64,000 nt of DNA from Microbacterium sp. CFH 31415 (lineage in GTDB: Bacteria > Actinomycetota > Actinomycetes > Actinomycetales > Microbacteriaceae), in the NCBI RefSeq assembly GCF_022538185.1, contig NZ_JAKYXC010000005.1, positions 62,001 through 126,000 of the forward strand, given 5' to 3'. The first letter of the stretch is position 1; the number at the start of each line of letters is the position of its first letter. Below, piece after piece: positions 26,407 through 35,623 of the stretch. Both the position numbers and the translations under genes were made by a program. The notes below the pieces were generated by a model. That model saw only the letters and a program-made list of their open reading frames with translations, was not told the origin of the DNA and made no database searches.

Positions 26407-27783
26407 ATGCGTACATTCATCAAGCGCGCCTTGCTGGGCACGCTTCTCGCCGGCGGCATCACGCTGCTCGGCGCAACGGTCGCCAACGCGGCTGAGACCA
26501 CGGGGGAGGACGGGCTGCTCTCGGGCACCCAGGCCCTCCTCGACGTGAACCTCCCGGTGACGATCAGCGGCACCTCGCTGTCGGTCATCGGCGACTCCAC
26601 GAGCCAGGACGCGGCCACCACGGCCCCGGCTCCCGCACCGGCGGCCCCGGCTCCCGCACCGGCGGCCCCGGCTCCCGCGCCCGCGGCGACCACCAGCGGC
26701 CACGACGGCGCCGCCTCGGGAACGCAGGCGCTCGTCACCATGACGGTGCCGGTCACCGTGTCGGGGAACTCGATCTCGGTCGTCGGTGATTCTTCGTCGA
26801 CGGATGCCGCAACCGCCGCTCCGGCACAGCCTGCCGCCGCCGCGACCCCGGCCGCTCCGGCGACCACGTCGGGCGCCGACGGACTGCTCTCGGGCACCGA
26901 GGGCATCGTGTCGGTGAACGTGCCGGTCACGGTGGGCGGCAACGCCGTCTCCGTCGTGGGCGACAGTTCGAGCGAGGGCTCGTCGAGCACCGCGGGCACC
27001 GCCGGCGGCGGTTCGGGCACCGAAGCGATCACGGGCGGGCAGGACTCGATCGCGGGCGGCACACAAGTCGTCGCTCCGGTCTCCGACCCCGTGAACGTCG
27101 GCGGCAACGCCGTCTCGGTGATCGGCGACAGCACCAGCTCGGATGCCACCACGGCACCGGGCTCGACCGGCGGCGCAGGCACGGCGACCGCGGGCGGAAC
27201 CGACGGCACCGACTCGATCGCCGGCGGCACGCAGGTGATCGCACCGATCGCCGCACCGATCACCGCCGGCGGCAACGCCATCTCGGTCATCGGCGACAGC
27301 ACCTCGACGGACAGCGCGGTCGCGCCTCCCGCCGGGAACGGCGGCACGGGCGGTCTGACCTCGGGAGGTGACTCGATCCTCGGCGGGACGCAGATCCTGG
27401 CTCCGAGCGAGCTGCCGATCACGCTCGGCGGCAACGCCGTCTCGGTCGTCGGCGACAGCACCACCGTCGTCCCCGCTGCACCGATCGACCCGACCGACCC
27501 GACGGACCCGACGGATCCCAGCGGCCCGACGGACCCGACCGACCCCACGGAGCCGGTCGACCAGACCGACCCTGTCGGTCCGGTCAGCCCGGCCGGTCCG
27601 GCTGATCCGAACGGCACCGACATGTCCGCTGACGGCGGCGACGTGACCGGTTCGCCGGCCGTTGCCGGAGCCGCCGCACTCGCCGAGACGGGAGCGATAG
27701 GCGCGCTCCCCGCGCTGCTGCTGGGCATGGTGCTGCTCGCAGCGGGCGCGACGGCGCTCGGGTCTCGGCGGCGCTCGGCCTGA
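26407..27783 (+). CDS. Wall-anchored protein with six chaplin-like repeats and LAETG sorting signal
   Basis: A 458-residue protein from ATG 26407. Residues 1-29 are a signal peptide. Six repeats of about 30 residues lie at 35-64, 100-128, 157-186, 212-242, 268-297 and 321-350. Each has GTQ or GTE, a central PVTV-like strand and a GGNAVSVVGDS-like end, the core of the chaplin (DUF320) domain. The mature repeats contain no Cys, whereas most chaplins have two. Ala/Pro and Gly/Ser linkers separate them, then a (DPT)n wall-spanning stretch at 361-380. LAETG at 425-429 is followed by a membrane helix and RRRSA, a class E (LAXTG) sortase signal. Long Streptomyces chaplins have this layout with two repeats. 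It probably makes the cell surface hydrophobic or adhesive. Confidence 0.82.
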   Translation: MRTFIKRALLGTLLAGGITLLGATVANAAETTGEDGLLSGTQALLDVNLPVTISGTSLSVIGDSTSQDAATTAPAPAPAAPAPAPAAPAPAPAATTSGHDGAASGTQALVTMTVPVTVSGNSISVVGDSSSTDAATAAPAQPAAAATPAAPATTSGADGLLSGTEGIVSVNVPVTVGGNAVSVVGDSSSEGSSSTAGTAGGGSGTEAITGGQDSIAGGTQVVAPVSDPVNVGGNAVSVIGDSTSSDATTAPGSTGGAGTATAGGTDGTDSIAGGTQVIAPIAAPITAGGNAISVIGDSTSTDSAVAPPAGNGGTGGLTSGGDSILGGTQILAPSELPITLGGNAVSVVGDSTTVVPAAPIDPTDPTDPTDPSGPTDPTDPTEPVDQTDPVGPVSPAGPADPNGTDMSADGGDVTGSPAVAGAAALAETGAIGALPALLLGMVLLAAGATALGSRRRSA

Positions 27784-27855
27784 TCCGCACGTCACAGACC
27801 AGGCGGATGTCGCGACCGGGGGGCTCGCGGCATCCGTCTGTGCAGGGACGAAATG

Positions 27856-27891
27856 GCGGATGCCGCGGATCCGAAGGTCCGCGGCATCCGC
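27856..27891. terminator. Bidirectional terminator between the chaplin-like gene and rplI
   Basis: A perfect 14-bp stem GCGGATGCCGCGGA/TCCGCGGCATCCGC has an 8-base loop, followed on the plus strand by CTCTCTTTCG. It lies 72 bp after one stop and 15 bp from the other, between convergent genes, so it can serve both. Confidence 0.75.
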
Positions 27892-27906
27892 TCTCTTTCG
27901 CTGCGT

Positions 27907-28359
27907 CTACTTGGCAGCGACCACCTGCAGGGTGATCACGGCGGTGAGGTCGTCGCGCAGACGGACCGTCGCCTCGTGCTCGCCCACCGACTTGATCGGC
28001 GAGGTGATGTGGATCTTGCGCTTGTCGAGGTCGCCCAGGCCGGCGGCCTTGACGGCGTCGGCGACGGCCTCGGTCTTCACCGAGCCGAACAGGCGGCCCT
28101 CGGCGCCGGCCTTGACGACCAGGCGGACCTTGTTGGACTCGAGGGCGTCCTTGAGGGCCACGGCCTCTTCGTGAACGTGGATCGCGCGAGCGTCACGGGC
28201 GGCGCGGATCGACGCCACCTGCTTCTCGCCGCCACGGGTCCACGCGACCGCGAAGCCCTGGGGGATGAGGTAATTGCGGGCGAACCCGTTCTTGACCTCG
28301 ACTACGTCACCGGCGCTACCGAGCCCGGCGACCTCATTCGTGAGAATCAGCTTTGCCAT
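27907..28359 (-). CDS. rplI: 50S ribosomal protein L9
   Basis: A 150-residue L9 with N-terminal rRNA-binding domain ([23 protein letters not shown]), the long connecting helix and a C-terminal domain. It ends the rpsF-ssb-rpsR-rplI operon, 11 bp after rpsR. The start is ATG 28359. Confidence 0.97.
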   Translation of the reverse strand: MAKLILTNEVAGLGSAGDVVEVKNGFARNYLIPQGFAVAWTRGGEKQVASIRAARDARAIHVHEEAVALKDALESNKVRLVVKAGAEGRLFGSVKTEAVADAVKAAGLGDLDKRKIHITSPIKSVGEHEATVRLRDDLTAVITLQVVAAK

Positions 28360-28370
28360 TGCGGTGCTCC

Positions 28371-28625
28371 TTAGCGGCCAGCGCCGGCGTAGGGCAGGAG
28401 CGCCATCTCGCGCGCGTTCTTGATCGCCTTGGCGATCAGACGCTGCTCCTGCACCGAGACACCGGTGATACGACGGGCGCGGATCTTGCCGCGCTCCGAG
28501 ATGAACTTGCGAAGAGTCGCGACGTCCTTGTAGTCGATGAGACCGACACGGATCGCCTTCGCGGGGGCAGCGTTCTTCGCGCCCTTCCGCGGCTTCCGGC
28601 GGTCGCCGGTTGCCTTTCCAGCCAT
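28371..28625 (-). CDS. rpsR: 30S ribosomal protein S18
   Basis: An 84-residue S18 with the conserved core [18 protein letters not shown] and [20 protein letters not shown]. The CxxC zinc-type motif seen in some S18 paralogues is absent, so this is the zinc-independent form, which fits the zinc-responsive ribosome remodelling known in actinobacteria only as a possibility. It lies between ssb and rplI. Confidence 0.96.
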   Translation of the reverse strand: MAGKATGDRRKPRKGAKNAAPAKAIRVGLIDYKDVATLRKFISERGKIRARRITGVSVQEQRLIAKAIKNAREMALLPYAGAGR

Positions 28626-28682
28626 GGGTGTTTCCTTACTGAGAGATGAGATTCAACGGATGCCGCAGCATCCGGATGTCGT

Positions 28683-29192
28683 TTAGAACGGGGTGTCGTC
28701 GCCGTAGGCGCCCGGGGCGGCCCACGCGTCGCCGCCGCCGGCGTTGCCACCGGACGCGTTCGACGAACCGGGGGTCGACCACGGCTCGTCGGCGACCTGC
28801 GCCTGACCACGGGACTGACCGCCGCCGCCTGCCGCACGCGTGACCTGAGCGGTCGCGTAGCGGAGCGAGGGGCCGATCTCGTCGATCTCGAGCTCGATCG
28901 CGGTGCGCTTCTCGCCCTCGCGCGTCTCGTAGCTGCGCTGCTTCAGGCGACCGGTCGCGATGACGCGGGAGCCCTTCGTCAGAGAGCCCGCGACGTGCTC
29001 GGCGAACTCGCGCCACACGCTCGCGCGGAGGAACAGCGCTTCGCCGTCCTTCCACTCGTTCGCCTGGCGGTCGAAATTGCGCGGCGTCGACGCGATCGTG
29101 AAGTTCGCGACGGGGAGACCGTTCTGCGTGTAGCGCAGCTCGGGATCAGCCGTGAGGTTGCCCACGACGGTGATGATCGTCTCGCCGGCCAT
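28683..29192 (-). CDS. ssb: Single-stranded DNA-binding protein
   Basis: A 169-residue SSB. The OB-fold occupies about residues 1-110 ([20 protein letters not shown] and [17 protein letters not shown]). A Gly/Ala/Gln-rich linker follows, and the acidic tip ends in DDTPF, which recruits replication and repair partners. It starts at ATG 29192, 5 bp after rpsF. It coats single-stranded DNA. Confidence 0.95.
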   Translation of the reverse strand: MAGETIITVVGNLTADPELRYTQNGLPVANFTIASTPRNFDRQANEWKDGEALFLRASVWREFAEHVAGSLTKGSRVIATGRLKQRSYETREGEKRTAIELEIDEIGPSLRYATAQVTRAAGGGGQSRGQAQVADEPWSTPGSSNASGGNAGGGDAWAAPGAYGDDTPF

Positions 29193-29197
29193 CGTCG

Positions 29198-29581
29198 TTA
29201 CGCGTCCTGCTTGACGGGCTTCGCGGGACGGGCGGCCTTGCGGGCAGCCTTCTCGTCGGCGCGCTGCTTCTCGGACGCGATCATGGCGATCGCCTCTTCG
29301 GCACGGAGGACCTTGGTGCGCATGACCTGCTCGCTGAGGTTCAGCTGACGGTCGAGCTCCTGGGTGGTCGCGCTCGTGGCGGTGAAGTTGACGACGGCGT
29401 AGATGCCCTCGGTCTTCTTCTGGATCTCGTAGGCGAGACGGCGGCGACCCCAGATGTCGACGTTGTCCACAGTGCCACCATCGTTGGTGATGACCTTGAG
29501 GAACTTGTCGAGGTTCGGGGCGACCTGGCGCTCATCGATCTCAGGGTTCAGAATGACCATGAGTTCGTACTGGTGCGTCAC
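29198..29581 (-). CDS. rpsF: 30S ribosomal protein S6
   Basis: A 127-residue S6 with a typical core ([33 protein letters not shown] and the [11 protein letters not shown] end) and a basic Ala/Lys-rich tail. The start is GTG 29581, set by AAGGAGGTGGG just upstream; an upstream extension in the frame is not ribosomal. It is the first gene of the operon. The promoter should lie in the 130 bp up to 29711. Confidence 0.95.
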   Translation of the reverse strand: MTHQYELMVILNPEIDERQVAPNLDKFLKVITNDGGTVDNVDIWGRRRLAYEIQKKTEGIYAVVNFTATSATTQELDRQLNLSEQVMRTKVLRAEEAIAMIASEKQRADEKAARKAARPAKPVKQDA

Positions 29582-29711
29582 TAACCCACCTCCTTCGGAC
29601 TTGAACGGCTGTCGGGCATTTCCCGGCAGCAGGAGGGTGTGTTGCACGTCATCCGGCTTCTCGTGCACAGGGGCGCGTGCGGACAACCGTCCTATCGTAC
29701 CGGATGCCTGG

Positions 29712-30920
29712 TCAGCCGCCCAATCCGCCCGGATGCCCGCTGCCGCCCTCGAGCAGCTCGAGCACCCACGCCCGGTCGGCATCGCGCGACGGCGGTGCGA
29801 GCGGGTACTGCGCGGGCGTCGAAGACAGCGAGATCGGATGCCGCACCCCCGGCGTCTGGGCCTCTCCGGCGCCGATCACCGGGTCGAGTCCGAGGAGGCG
29901 CGCCCGCTCGAAGGCGTCGTCGATGCCGAGCACCCGCGCGCACGGGACGCCGGCCGAGGCGAGCAGCGTCTCCCACCCGGCGGCGGAGCGAGCGGCGAGC
30001 GCTGCGTGGAGGAGGGGGCGCAGCGCGTCACGGCCCGCGCTGCGGTCGGCCGCGCGCGTGAAGCGGGCGTCGGCGGTGACTTCGGGGATGCCGAGCACCT
30101 CGCACAGCCGCGCGAACTGCCGGTCGTTGCCGATGGCGAGCACGAGGTCCCCGTCGGCGGTGGGGAACGGGCCGTACGGGAAGATGCTCGGATGGTCGTT
30201 GCCGAGCCGCCGCGGCACGACGCCGGCCAGCGCGTACGCGCCCGACTGGTTGACCAGCGCCGACAGCGCCGACGACAGCAGGTCGACCTCGACGCGCTGC
30301 CCCTCGCCGGTCTGATCGCGGTGGCGCAGGGCGGCGAGCGCGCCGAGCCCGGCATGCAGACCGGTGACGACGTCGACGATGGCGACACCCGCCTTCGTCG
30401 GGCCGCCGTCCGCCGGGCCCGTCACGCTCATGAGTCCCGACAGTGCCTGTGCGAGCACGTCGTAGCCCGGCAGCGCCGAGTCCGGTCCGAACCCGGTGAT
30501 CGAGACGTAGACCACGCCGGGGTTCGACGCGTGCACGGCGTCGTAGTCCAGACCGAAGCGGCCGAGCCCACCGGGCTTGAAGTTCTCGACGACGACGTCG
30601 GCGCGGCCGGCGAGGTCGCGCGCGATCGCGAGATCGGCCGGGTCGTCGAAGTCGAGTGTGATCGCCCGCTTCCCGCGGTTCACCGACAGGAAGTAGGTCG
30701 CATCGCCGTCGCGTTCGGGCGGCGTCCAGTGCCGCGTCTCGTCACCGGCCGGTCCCTCGATCTTGATGACCGTCGCGCCGAGGTCGGCGAGGAGCATCGT
30801 GCAGTACGGCCCCGCGAGCACGCGCGAGAAGTCCGCGACGATGAGCCCGGCGAGCGGCCCTGTTCCGCCTGCCGGTGGCTGCGGGGCGGGGGAGGGAACA
30901 GGGGCGGGGGCGGACCTCAC
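29712..30920 (-). CDS. CaiB/BaiF family CoA-transferase
   Basis: A 402-residue class III CoA-transferase starting at GTG 30920, in a GTGA overlap with the acyl-CoA dehydrogenase stop. A 20-residue Ala/Pro-rich start precedes the core. Landmarks are [45 protein letters not shown] and the likely catalytic Asp in [13 protein letters not shown]. It moves CoA between acids without hydrolysis. Paired with the acyl-CoA dehydrogenase it probably acts in dicarboxylate or fatty acid breakdown; the substrate is unknown. Confidence 0.88.
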   Translation of the reverse strand: MRSAPAPVPSPAPQPPAGGTGPLAGLIVADFSRVLAGPYCTMLLADLGATVIKIEGPAGDETRHWTPPERDGDATYFLSVNRGKRAITLDFDDPADLAIARDLAGRADVVVENFKPGGLGRFGLDYDAVHASNPGVVYVSITGFGPDSALPGYDVLAQALSGLMSVTGPADGGPTKAGVAIVDVVTGLHAGLGALAALRHRDQTGEGQRVEVDLLSSALSALVNQSGAYALAGVVPRRLGNDHPSIFPYGPFPTADGDLVLAIGNDRQFARLCEVLGIPEVTADARFTRAADRSAGRDALRPLLHAALAARSAAGWETLLASAGVPCARVLGIDDAFERARLLGLDPVIGAGEAQTPGVRHPISLSSTPAQYPLAPPSRDADRAWVLELLEGGSGHPGGLGG

Positions 30921-32110
30921 CGGAAGGCCCCGATGCCGGTGAGGTGCTGCCCGAGGATCAGCGTATGCACCTCGTCGGTGCCCTCGTAGGTGCGCACCGA
31001 CTCGAGATTCGCGGCATGGCGGATCGGCGAGTTCTCGAGCAGCACGCCGTCGCCGCCCAGGATCGTCCGCGCCTCGCGCGCGATGGCGATCGCCTCCCGC
31101 ACGTTGTTGAGCTTGCCCAGCGACACCTGCGCGGGAGTGAGGGTGCCGGCATCCTTCGCTCGTCCGATCTGCAGCGCGAGCAGCGCACCCTTCTGCAGCT
31201 CGACGACCATGTTCACGAGCTTCTGCTGCGTCAGCTGGAACGACGCGATCGGCACCCCGAACTGCTGCCGGCGCAGCGCGTGGCGCAGCGCGACCTCGTA
31301 GCTGTCGCGGCCCGCGCCGAGTGCTCCCCAGACGATGCCGTACCGCGCCTCGTTGAGTGCCGAGAACGGACCGCGCAGTCCGCTGGCCCCCGGAAGGAGA
31401 GCGGATGCCGGCAGCCGCACGTCGTCGAAGTGCAGCTCGGTCTGGATCGACGCCCGCATCGATCCCTTCGGCTCGAGCACCGTCGCCTCGAAACCGGGTG
31501 CGTCGGTCGGCACGAGGAACCCGCGCACCCCGTCGTCGGTCTGCGCCCACACGACGACGAGCTGCGCGATCGTCGCGAGGCCGATCCAGCGTTTGGCGCC
31601 CGTCAGGATCCAGTCGGCGCCGTCGCGGCGTGCGAAGGTCGTCATGCTCGAGGGATCGGATCCGGCGGTCGGCTCGGTGAGTCCGAAAGCGCCGATCACC
31701 TCGCCGGTCGCCATGCGCGGCAGCCATTCCTGCTTCTGCTCCTCCGATCCCCACCGGTGGATCGAGCCCATGGCGAGCGAGCCCTGCACCGACACGAAGG
31801 TGCGCAGCCCGGAGTCGCCGGCCTCGAGCTCGAGCGCGGCGAGGCCGTACTCCACGTTGCTGCGGCCGGGGCATCCGTAGCCCTTCAGGGTCATTCCGAG
31901 CACGCCGAGCTCGCCGAACCCGCGGGCGAGCTCGACCGGGAAGTGCGCGCGATCGAACCAGCCCGCGATGTGCGGGCGGATCTCGTCGTCGACGAACGCG
32001 CGCACGCGGTCACGGGTGGCTCGCTCGTGGTCGCTCAGCAGCGCGTCGATTCCGAGGATGTCGGATGCCTCGCGCAGCGCCTCGAGATCGTCGGGGTTCC
32101 TGGGCTCCAT
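30917..32110 (-). CDS. Acyl-CoA dehydrogenase (glutaryl-CoA dehydrogenase-like)
   Basis: A 397-residue flavoenzyme starting at ATG 32110, with AGAGGAGG before it. Motifs include FGLTEPTAGSDPSSM near residue 145, AKRWIGLATIAQLVVVWAQ, RRQQFGVPIASFQL and the catalytic Glu in RTYEGTDEVHTLILGQ near the C-terminus. The end pattern is that of glutaryl-CoA dehydrogenase, which oxidises and decarboxylates glutaryl-CoA. The adjacent CoA-transferase could supply that substrate from glutarate, but this is inference from family and position. Confidence 0.85.
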   Translation of the reverse strand: MEPRNPDDLEALREASDILGIDALLSDHERATRDRVRAFVDDEIRPHIAGWFDRAHFPVELARGFGELGVLGMTLKGYGCPGRSNVEYGLAALELEAGDSGLRTFVSVQGSLAMGSIHRWGSEEQKQEWLPRMATGEVIGAFGLTEPTAGSDPSSMTTFARRDGADWILTGAKRWIGLATIAQLVVVWAQTDDGVRGFLVPTDAPGFEATVLEPKGSMRASIQTELHFDDVRLPASALLPGASGLRGPFSALNEARYGIVWGALGAGRDSYEVALRHALRRQQFGVPIASFQLTQQKLVNMVVELQKGALLALQIGRAKDAGTLTPAQVSLGKLNNVREAIAIAREARTILGGDGVLLENSPIRHAANLESVRTYEGTDEVHTLILGQHLTGIGAFR

Positions 32111-32184
32111 AGCCGCCTCCTCTGGGTACTCGTCGCCCATTCTGCCGGGAGGGGTGCGTCGGCGTGCCCGGGTAGCGTGAGGGC

Positions 32185-33387
32185 ATGACCCTCCCGAGCG
32201 CAGCGACGGCCCCGTCCTACCCGTTCGACGCGCGGCCCCTCGTGGAGCCTGTCGACGCAGCCGAGGCGCGCGCGTACGCCAAGGGACTTCGCGAGAGCGG
32301 TCGCGTGCCGGGGATGTTCACCGGATCGAGCGCCGCGGTCGTGGTGGTGGTGGGCGTCTTCGTCGTGGCGTTCGGGTCGGTGTTCGTCACGATGTTCGTC
32401 TCGATCTTCACGTCGCTCGCGGGCACTGTGGGCGAGGGTGGCGGCTTCACCGGTGCACTGTTCGGCGTGCTGCCGTTCCTGGTGATCGGCGTGGCGATCA
32501 CGCTTGTGGTCGTCGGCTTCACGACCGCGGGGCGCACCGCCGCAGTGAGGATGTTCCGGCTCGACCGCTTCGCCCGCGCGAACGGCATGAACTACCAGCC
32601 GCGGTTCGACAGCCCCGGACTGCCGGGCATGATCTTCAGCATCGGCAGCGCCCGGCAGGCCAGCGACCTCGTGCGCGGCGACCGCCCACGCTTCGTCGAG
32701 TTCGCGAACTACCGCTACACCACCGGGTCCGGCAAGAACAAGACCACGCACTCCTGGGGCTACGTGGCGGTGAAGCTCGACGTGCCGCTGCCGCACATCG
32801 TGCTCGACGCGAAGGGCAACAACGGCATCTTCGGGTCGAACCTGCCCGCGACCTTCGACAAGGATCAGCGCCTCAGCCTCGAGGGCGACTTCGACCGGTA
32901 CTTCTCGCTGTACTGCCCGCAGGGGTACGAGCCCGACGCCCTGTACCTGTTCACGCCCGACATCATGGCCCGCTTCATCGACAACGCCGCGGCCCTCGAC
33001 GTCGAGATCGTCGACGACTGGCTGTTCCTGTACGCCAAGCGCGACTTCTCGACGCTCGACCCGGCGACGTGGGCGTGGCTGTTCTCGGTCGTCGGCGCGC
33101 TGCTCGACAAGTTCGCGCAGTGGGCGCGCTGGCGCGACGACCGGTTGCGCGCGCAGGCGCAGGTGAGGACGGATGCCGCGACTGCGGCGCCGATCCGCGC
33201 CGGGGACGCGGCATCCGCTGTGCCGTTCGTCGCTCCGCTCGATGCGCTGCGTCCGCCGCCGGGCGTCGCCCCGCAAGGACGCCGGCTGCAGCGCGGCGTG
33301 CCGTGGGTGTCGATCATCGCGATGGGCGCCGTGGTGCTGTGGTGGATCGTCTCGCAGACCGGCGTGCTCGGCCTGTTCTTCCGTTGA
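32185..33387 (+). CDS. Membrane protein of unknown function
   Basis: A 400-residue protein from ATG 32185. Two hydrophobic segments lie near residues 50-80 and 90-120, a soluble domain of about 230 residues follows (FEFANY-like ARFVEFANYRYTTGSGKN and CPQGYEPDALYLFTPDIMA), and a third membrane segment ends the protein (about 372-395). The soluble part resembles domains annotated only as hypothetical in actinobacteria. It is divergent from the acyl-CoA dehydrogenase gene, with a 74-bp gap. I do not recognise a function. Confidence 0.72.
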   Translation: MTLPSAATAPSYPFDARPLVEPVDAAEARAYAKGLRESGRVPGMFTGSSAAVVVVVGVFVVAFGSVFVTMFVSIFTSLAGTVGEGGGFTGALFGVLPFLVIGVAITLVVVGFTTAGRTAAVRMFRLDRFARANGMNYQPRFDSPGLPGMIFSIGSARQASDLVRGDRPRFVEFANYRYTTGSGKNKTTHSWGYVAVKLDVPLPHIVLDAKGNNGIFGSNLPATFDKDQRLSLEGDFDRYFSLYCPQGYEPDALYLFTPDIMARFIDNAAALDVEIVDDWLFLYAKRDFSTLDPATWAWLFSVVGALLDKFAQWARWRDDRLRAQAQVRTDAATAAPIRAGDAASAVPFVAPLDALRPPPGVAPQGRRLQRGVPWVSIIAMGAVVLWWIVSQTGVLGLFFR

Positions 33388-33430
33388 CACCCCGCCGCGT
33401 GCCGTCGGCACGCCGCCGGCGCGGTGCGGC

Positions 33431-33844
33431 TCAGCCTTCGAGGGCCCGCGGTCCCAGCCCGAAGTGCGTGAGCTCGGCATCGTCGAGCATGCGGCTGCGG
33501 ATGATGAACCGGTTGCCCGTCGGGCCTTCGACGCTGAACCCTGCGCCGCGGCCCGGTACGACGTCGACGGTGAGGTGGGTGTACTTCCAGTACTCGAACT
33601 GCGCCGCTGAGATGTAGACCTCGATCGCGTCGTCGAGCCCGACGTCGAGCGCCCCGAGGTGCACGTCCGACGGCCCCAGGAGGAACATCCCGACCGGGAA
33701 GCACATGGGTGCGCTGCCGTCGCAGCATCCGCCGGACTGGTGGAACATCAGCGGGCCGTGCTGCGCCGTGAGCCGACGAAGAAGGGATGCCGCAGCATCC
33801 GTCACCGCCACCCGTGAGCGGATGCGGGTCTCGGCGTCTGTCAT
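33431..33844 (-). CDS. DUF779 family protein
   Basis: A 137-residue protein starting at ATG 33844, with AAAGGA upstream. It has the family core QSGGCCDGSAPMCFP with paired Cys, then EYWKYTHLTVDVVPGRGAGFS. DUF779 proteins are usually encoded beside class-I aldehyde dehydrogenases, as here, and are thought to help that enzyme. The function is not established. It follows the aldehyde dehydrogenase gene after a terminator-like hairpin. Confidence 0.85.
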   Translation of the reverse strand: MTDAETRIRSRVAVTDAAASLLRRLTAQHGPLMFHQSGGCCDGSAPMCFPVGMFLLGPSDVHLGALDVGLDDAIEVYISAAQFEYWKYTHLTVDVVPGRGAGFSVEGPTGNRFIIRSRMLDDAELTHFGLGPRALEG

Positions 33845-33895
33845 CGCGGGTCCTTTCGCAGCGTCGCGTGGCGTGGGTCGTCGGAACTCGGACAA

Positions 33896-33929
33896 CCCGG
33901 ATGGAGCGCGTGGGATCGCTCCATCCGGG
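33896..33929 (-). terminator. Hairpin after the aldehyde dehydrogenase gene
   Basis: A perfect 13-bp stem CCCGGATGGAGCG/CGCTCCATCCGGG has an 8-base loop. It lies 10 bp past the aldehyde dehydrogenase stop and before DUF779. There is no clear T-run, so it may attenuate or protect the transcript rather than end it. Confidence 0.65.
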
Positions 33930-33938
33930 CAGGTCCGA

Positions 33939-35489
33939 TCAGAAGAAGCCCATCGCGCCTTCGGCGTACGACACGAGCAGGTTCTTCGTCTGCTGGTAGT
34001 GGTCGAGCATCTTGAGGTGGTTCTCGCGGCCGATGCCGGACTGCTTGTACCCGCCGAACGCCGCGTGCGCGGGGTACTGGTGGTAGGTGTTCGTCCAGAC
34101 GCGGCCGGCCTCGATGGCGCGGCCCGCGCGGTACGCCGTGTCGCCCGAGCGGCTCCACACGCCGGCGCCCAGGCCGTAGAGCGTGTCGTTGGCGATCGAG
34201 ATGGCGTCGTCGAAGTCGTCGAACGACGTCACCGACACGACCGGCCCGAAGATCTCCTCCTGGAAGATGCGCATGTCGTTCGTGCCCTCGAACACCGTCG
34301 GCGCGACGTAGAACCCCTCGCTGAGGTCGCCGCCGAGGTCGACGCGTTCGCCGCCCGCGAGCAGCTTCGCGCCGCCCTGCGTGCCGATGTCGATGTAGCT
34401 CAGGATCTTCTCGAGCTGGTCGTTGGATGCCTGCGCGCCGATCATCGTCGCCGGGTCGAGCGGATTGCCCTGCACGATCTTCGATACCCGCTCGAGCCCG
34501 TCGCCGAGGAAGCGGTCGTAGATCGAGCGCTGGATCAGTGCGCGCGACGGGCAGGTGCACACCTCGCCCTGGTTGAGCGCGAAGAAGGTGAAGCCCTCCA
34601 GCGCCTTGTCGTAGTAGCCGTCGTCCGTCGAGCGGGCGACGTCCTCGAAGAAGACGTTGGCGCTCTTGCCGCCGAGCTCGAGGGTCACCGGGATGAGGTT
34701 CTGCGACGCGTACTGCATGATGAGGCGGCCGGTGGTGGTCTCACCGGTGAAGGCGACCTTGCGGATGCGCTTGTGCTGCGCGAGCGGCGCCCCCGCCTCG
34801 ATCCCGAAGCCGTTCACGATGTTCACGACGCCGGCGGGGAGGAGGTCGCCGATGATGTCGAACAGAAACAGGATGGATGCCGGCGTCTGCTCGGCCGGCT
34901 TCAGCACGACGCAGTTGCCTGCGGCGAGCGCGGGCGCGAGCTTCCACGTCGCCATGAGGATCGGGAAGTTCCACGGGATGATCTGGCCGACCACACCGAG
35001 CGGCTCGTTGAAGTGGTAGGCGACGGTGTCCTCGTCGAGCTGGCTCAGCGAACCCTCCTGCGCGCGCAGCACGCCCGCGAAGTAGCGGAAGTGATCGACG
35101 GCGAGCGGGATGTCGGCGGCCAGCGTCTCGCGGACGGGCTTGCCGTTCTCCCACGTCTCGGCGACGGCGATCTTCTCGAGGTTCTGCTCGATGCGGTCGG
35201 CGATCCTGTTGAGGATCACTGCGCGCTCGGCGGGGGTCGTGCGCTTCCACGACTCGAACGCCTTCCACGCGACGTCGACCGCGCGGTCGACGTCTTCCAC
35301 GGTGCCGCGGCCGACCTCGGTGAACGGCTTGCCGTTGACGGGGCTGATGTTCTCGAAGTACTGGCCCTTGATCGGCTCCACCCACTCGCCGCCGATGTAG
35401 TGGCCGTAGCGGGGACGGTAGTCGGCGATCGAGCCGCGCTGCCCAGGGGCGGCGTAGACGCTCGAGACGCCCTCTTCGACGATGGTCAT
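33939..35489 (-). CDS. NAD-dependent aldehyde dehydrogenase (ExaC/AldA type)
   Basis: A 516-residue enzyme starting at ATG 35489, after AAGGAGACC. NAD-binding and catalytic segments are [31 protein letters not shown] [24 protein letters not shown] with the general-base Glu, and the nucleophile Cys in GEVCTCPSR near residue 310. Its C-terminal half includes [20 protein letters not shown]. It probably oxidises acetaldehyde or another short aldehyde in alcohol use. DUF779 lies downstream and the GAF regulator upstream. Confidence 0.92.
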   Translation of the reverse strand: MTIVEEGVSSVYAAPGQRGSIADYRPRYGHYIGGEWVEPIKGQYFENISPVNGKPFTEVGRGTVEDVDRAVDVAWKAFESWKRTTPAERAVILNRIADRIEQNLEKIAVAETWENGKPVRETLAADIPLAVDHFRYFAGVLRAQEGSLSQLDEDTVAYHFNEPLGVVGQIIPWNFPILMATWKLAPALAAGNCVVLKPAEQTPASILFLFDIIGDLLPAGVVNIVNGFGIEAGAPLAQHKRIRKVAFTGETTTGRLIMQYASQNLIPVTLELGGKSANVFFEDVARSTDDGYYDKALEGFTFFALNQGEVCTCPSRALIQRSIYDRFLGDGLERVSKIVQGNPLDPATMIGAQASNDQLEKILSYIDIGTQGGAKLLAGGERVDLGGDLSEGFYVAPTVFEGTNDMRIFQEEIFGPVVSVTSFDDFDDAISIANDTLYGLGAGVWSRSGDTAYRAGRAIEAGRVWTNTYHQYPAHAAFGGYKQSGIGRENHLKMLDHYQQTKNLLVSYAEGAMGFF

Positions 35490-35623
35490 GCTGGTCTCCT
35501 TCGACGCTGTCGCGACGGTCCTCGTCGCGTGCCGTCGAAGGTAGGCGACCCGACGTTGCATTCCGTTGCATCCGGTCGTCGGCGCACTCCGCCCCCCGCG
35601 CGAGGCGGACGTCCGATCCGCGG

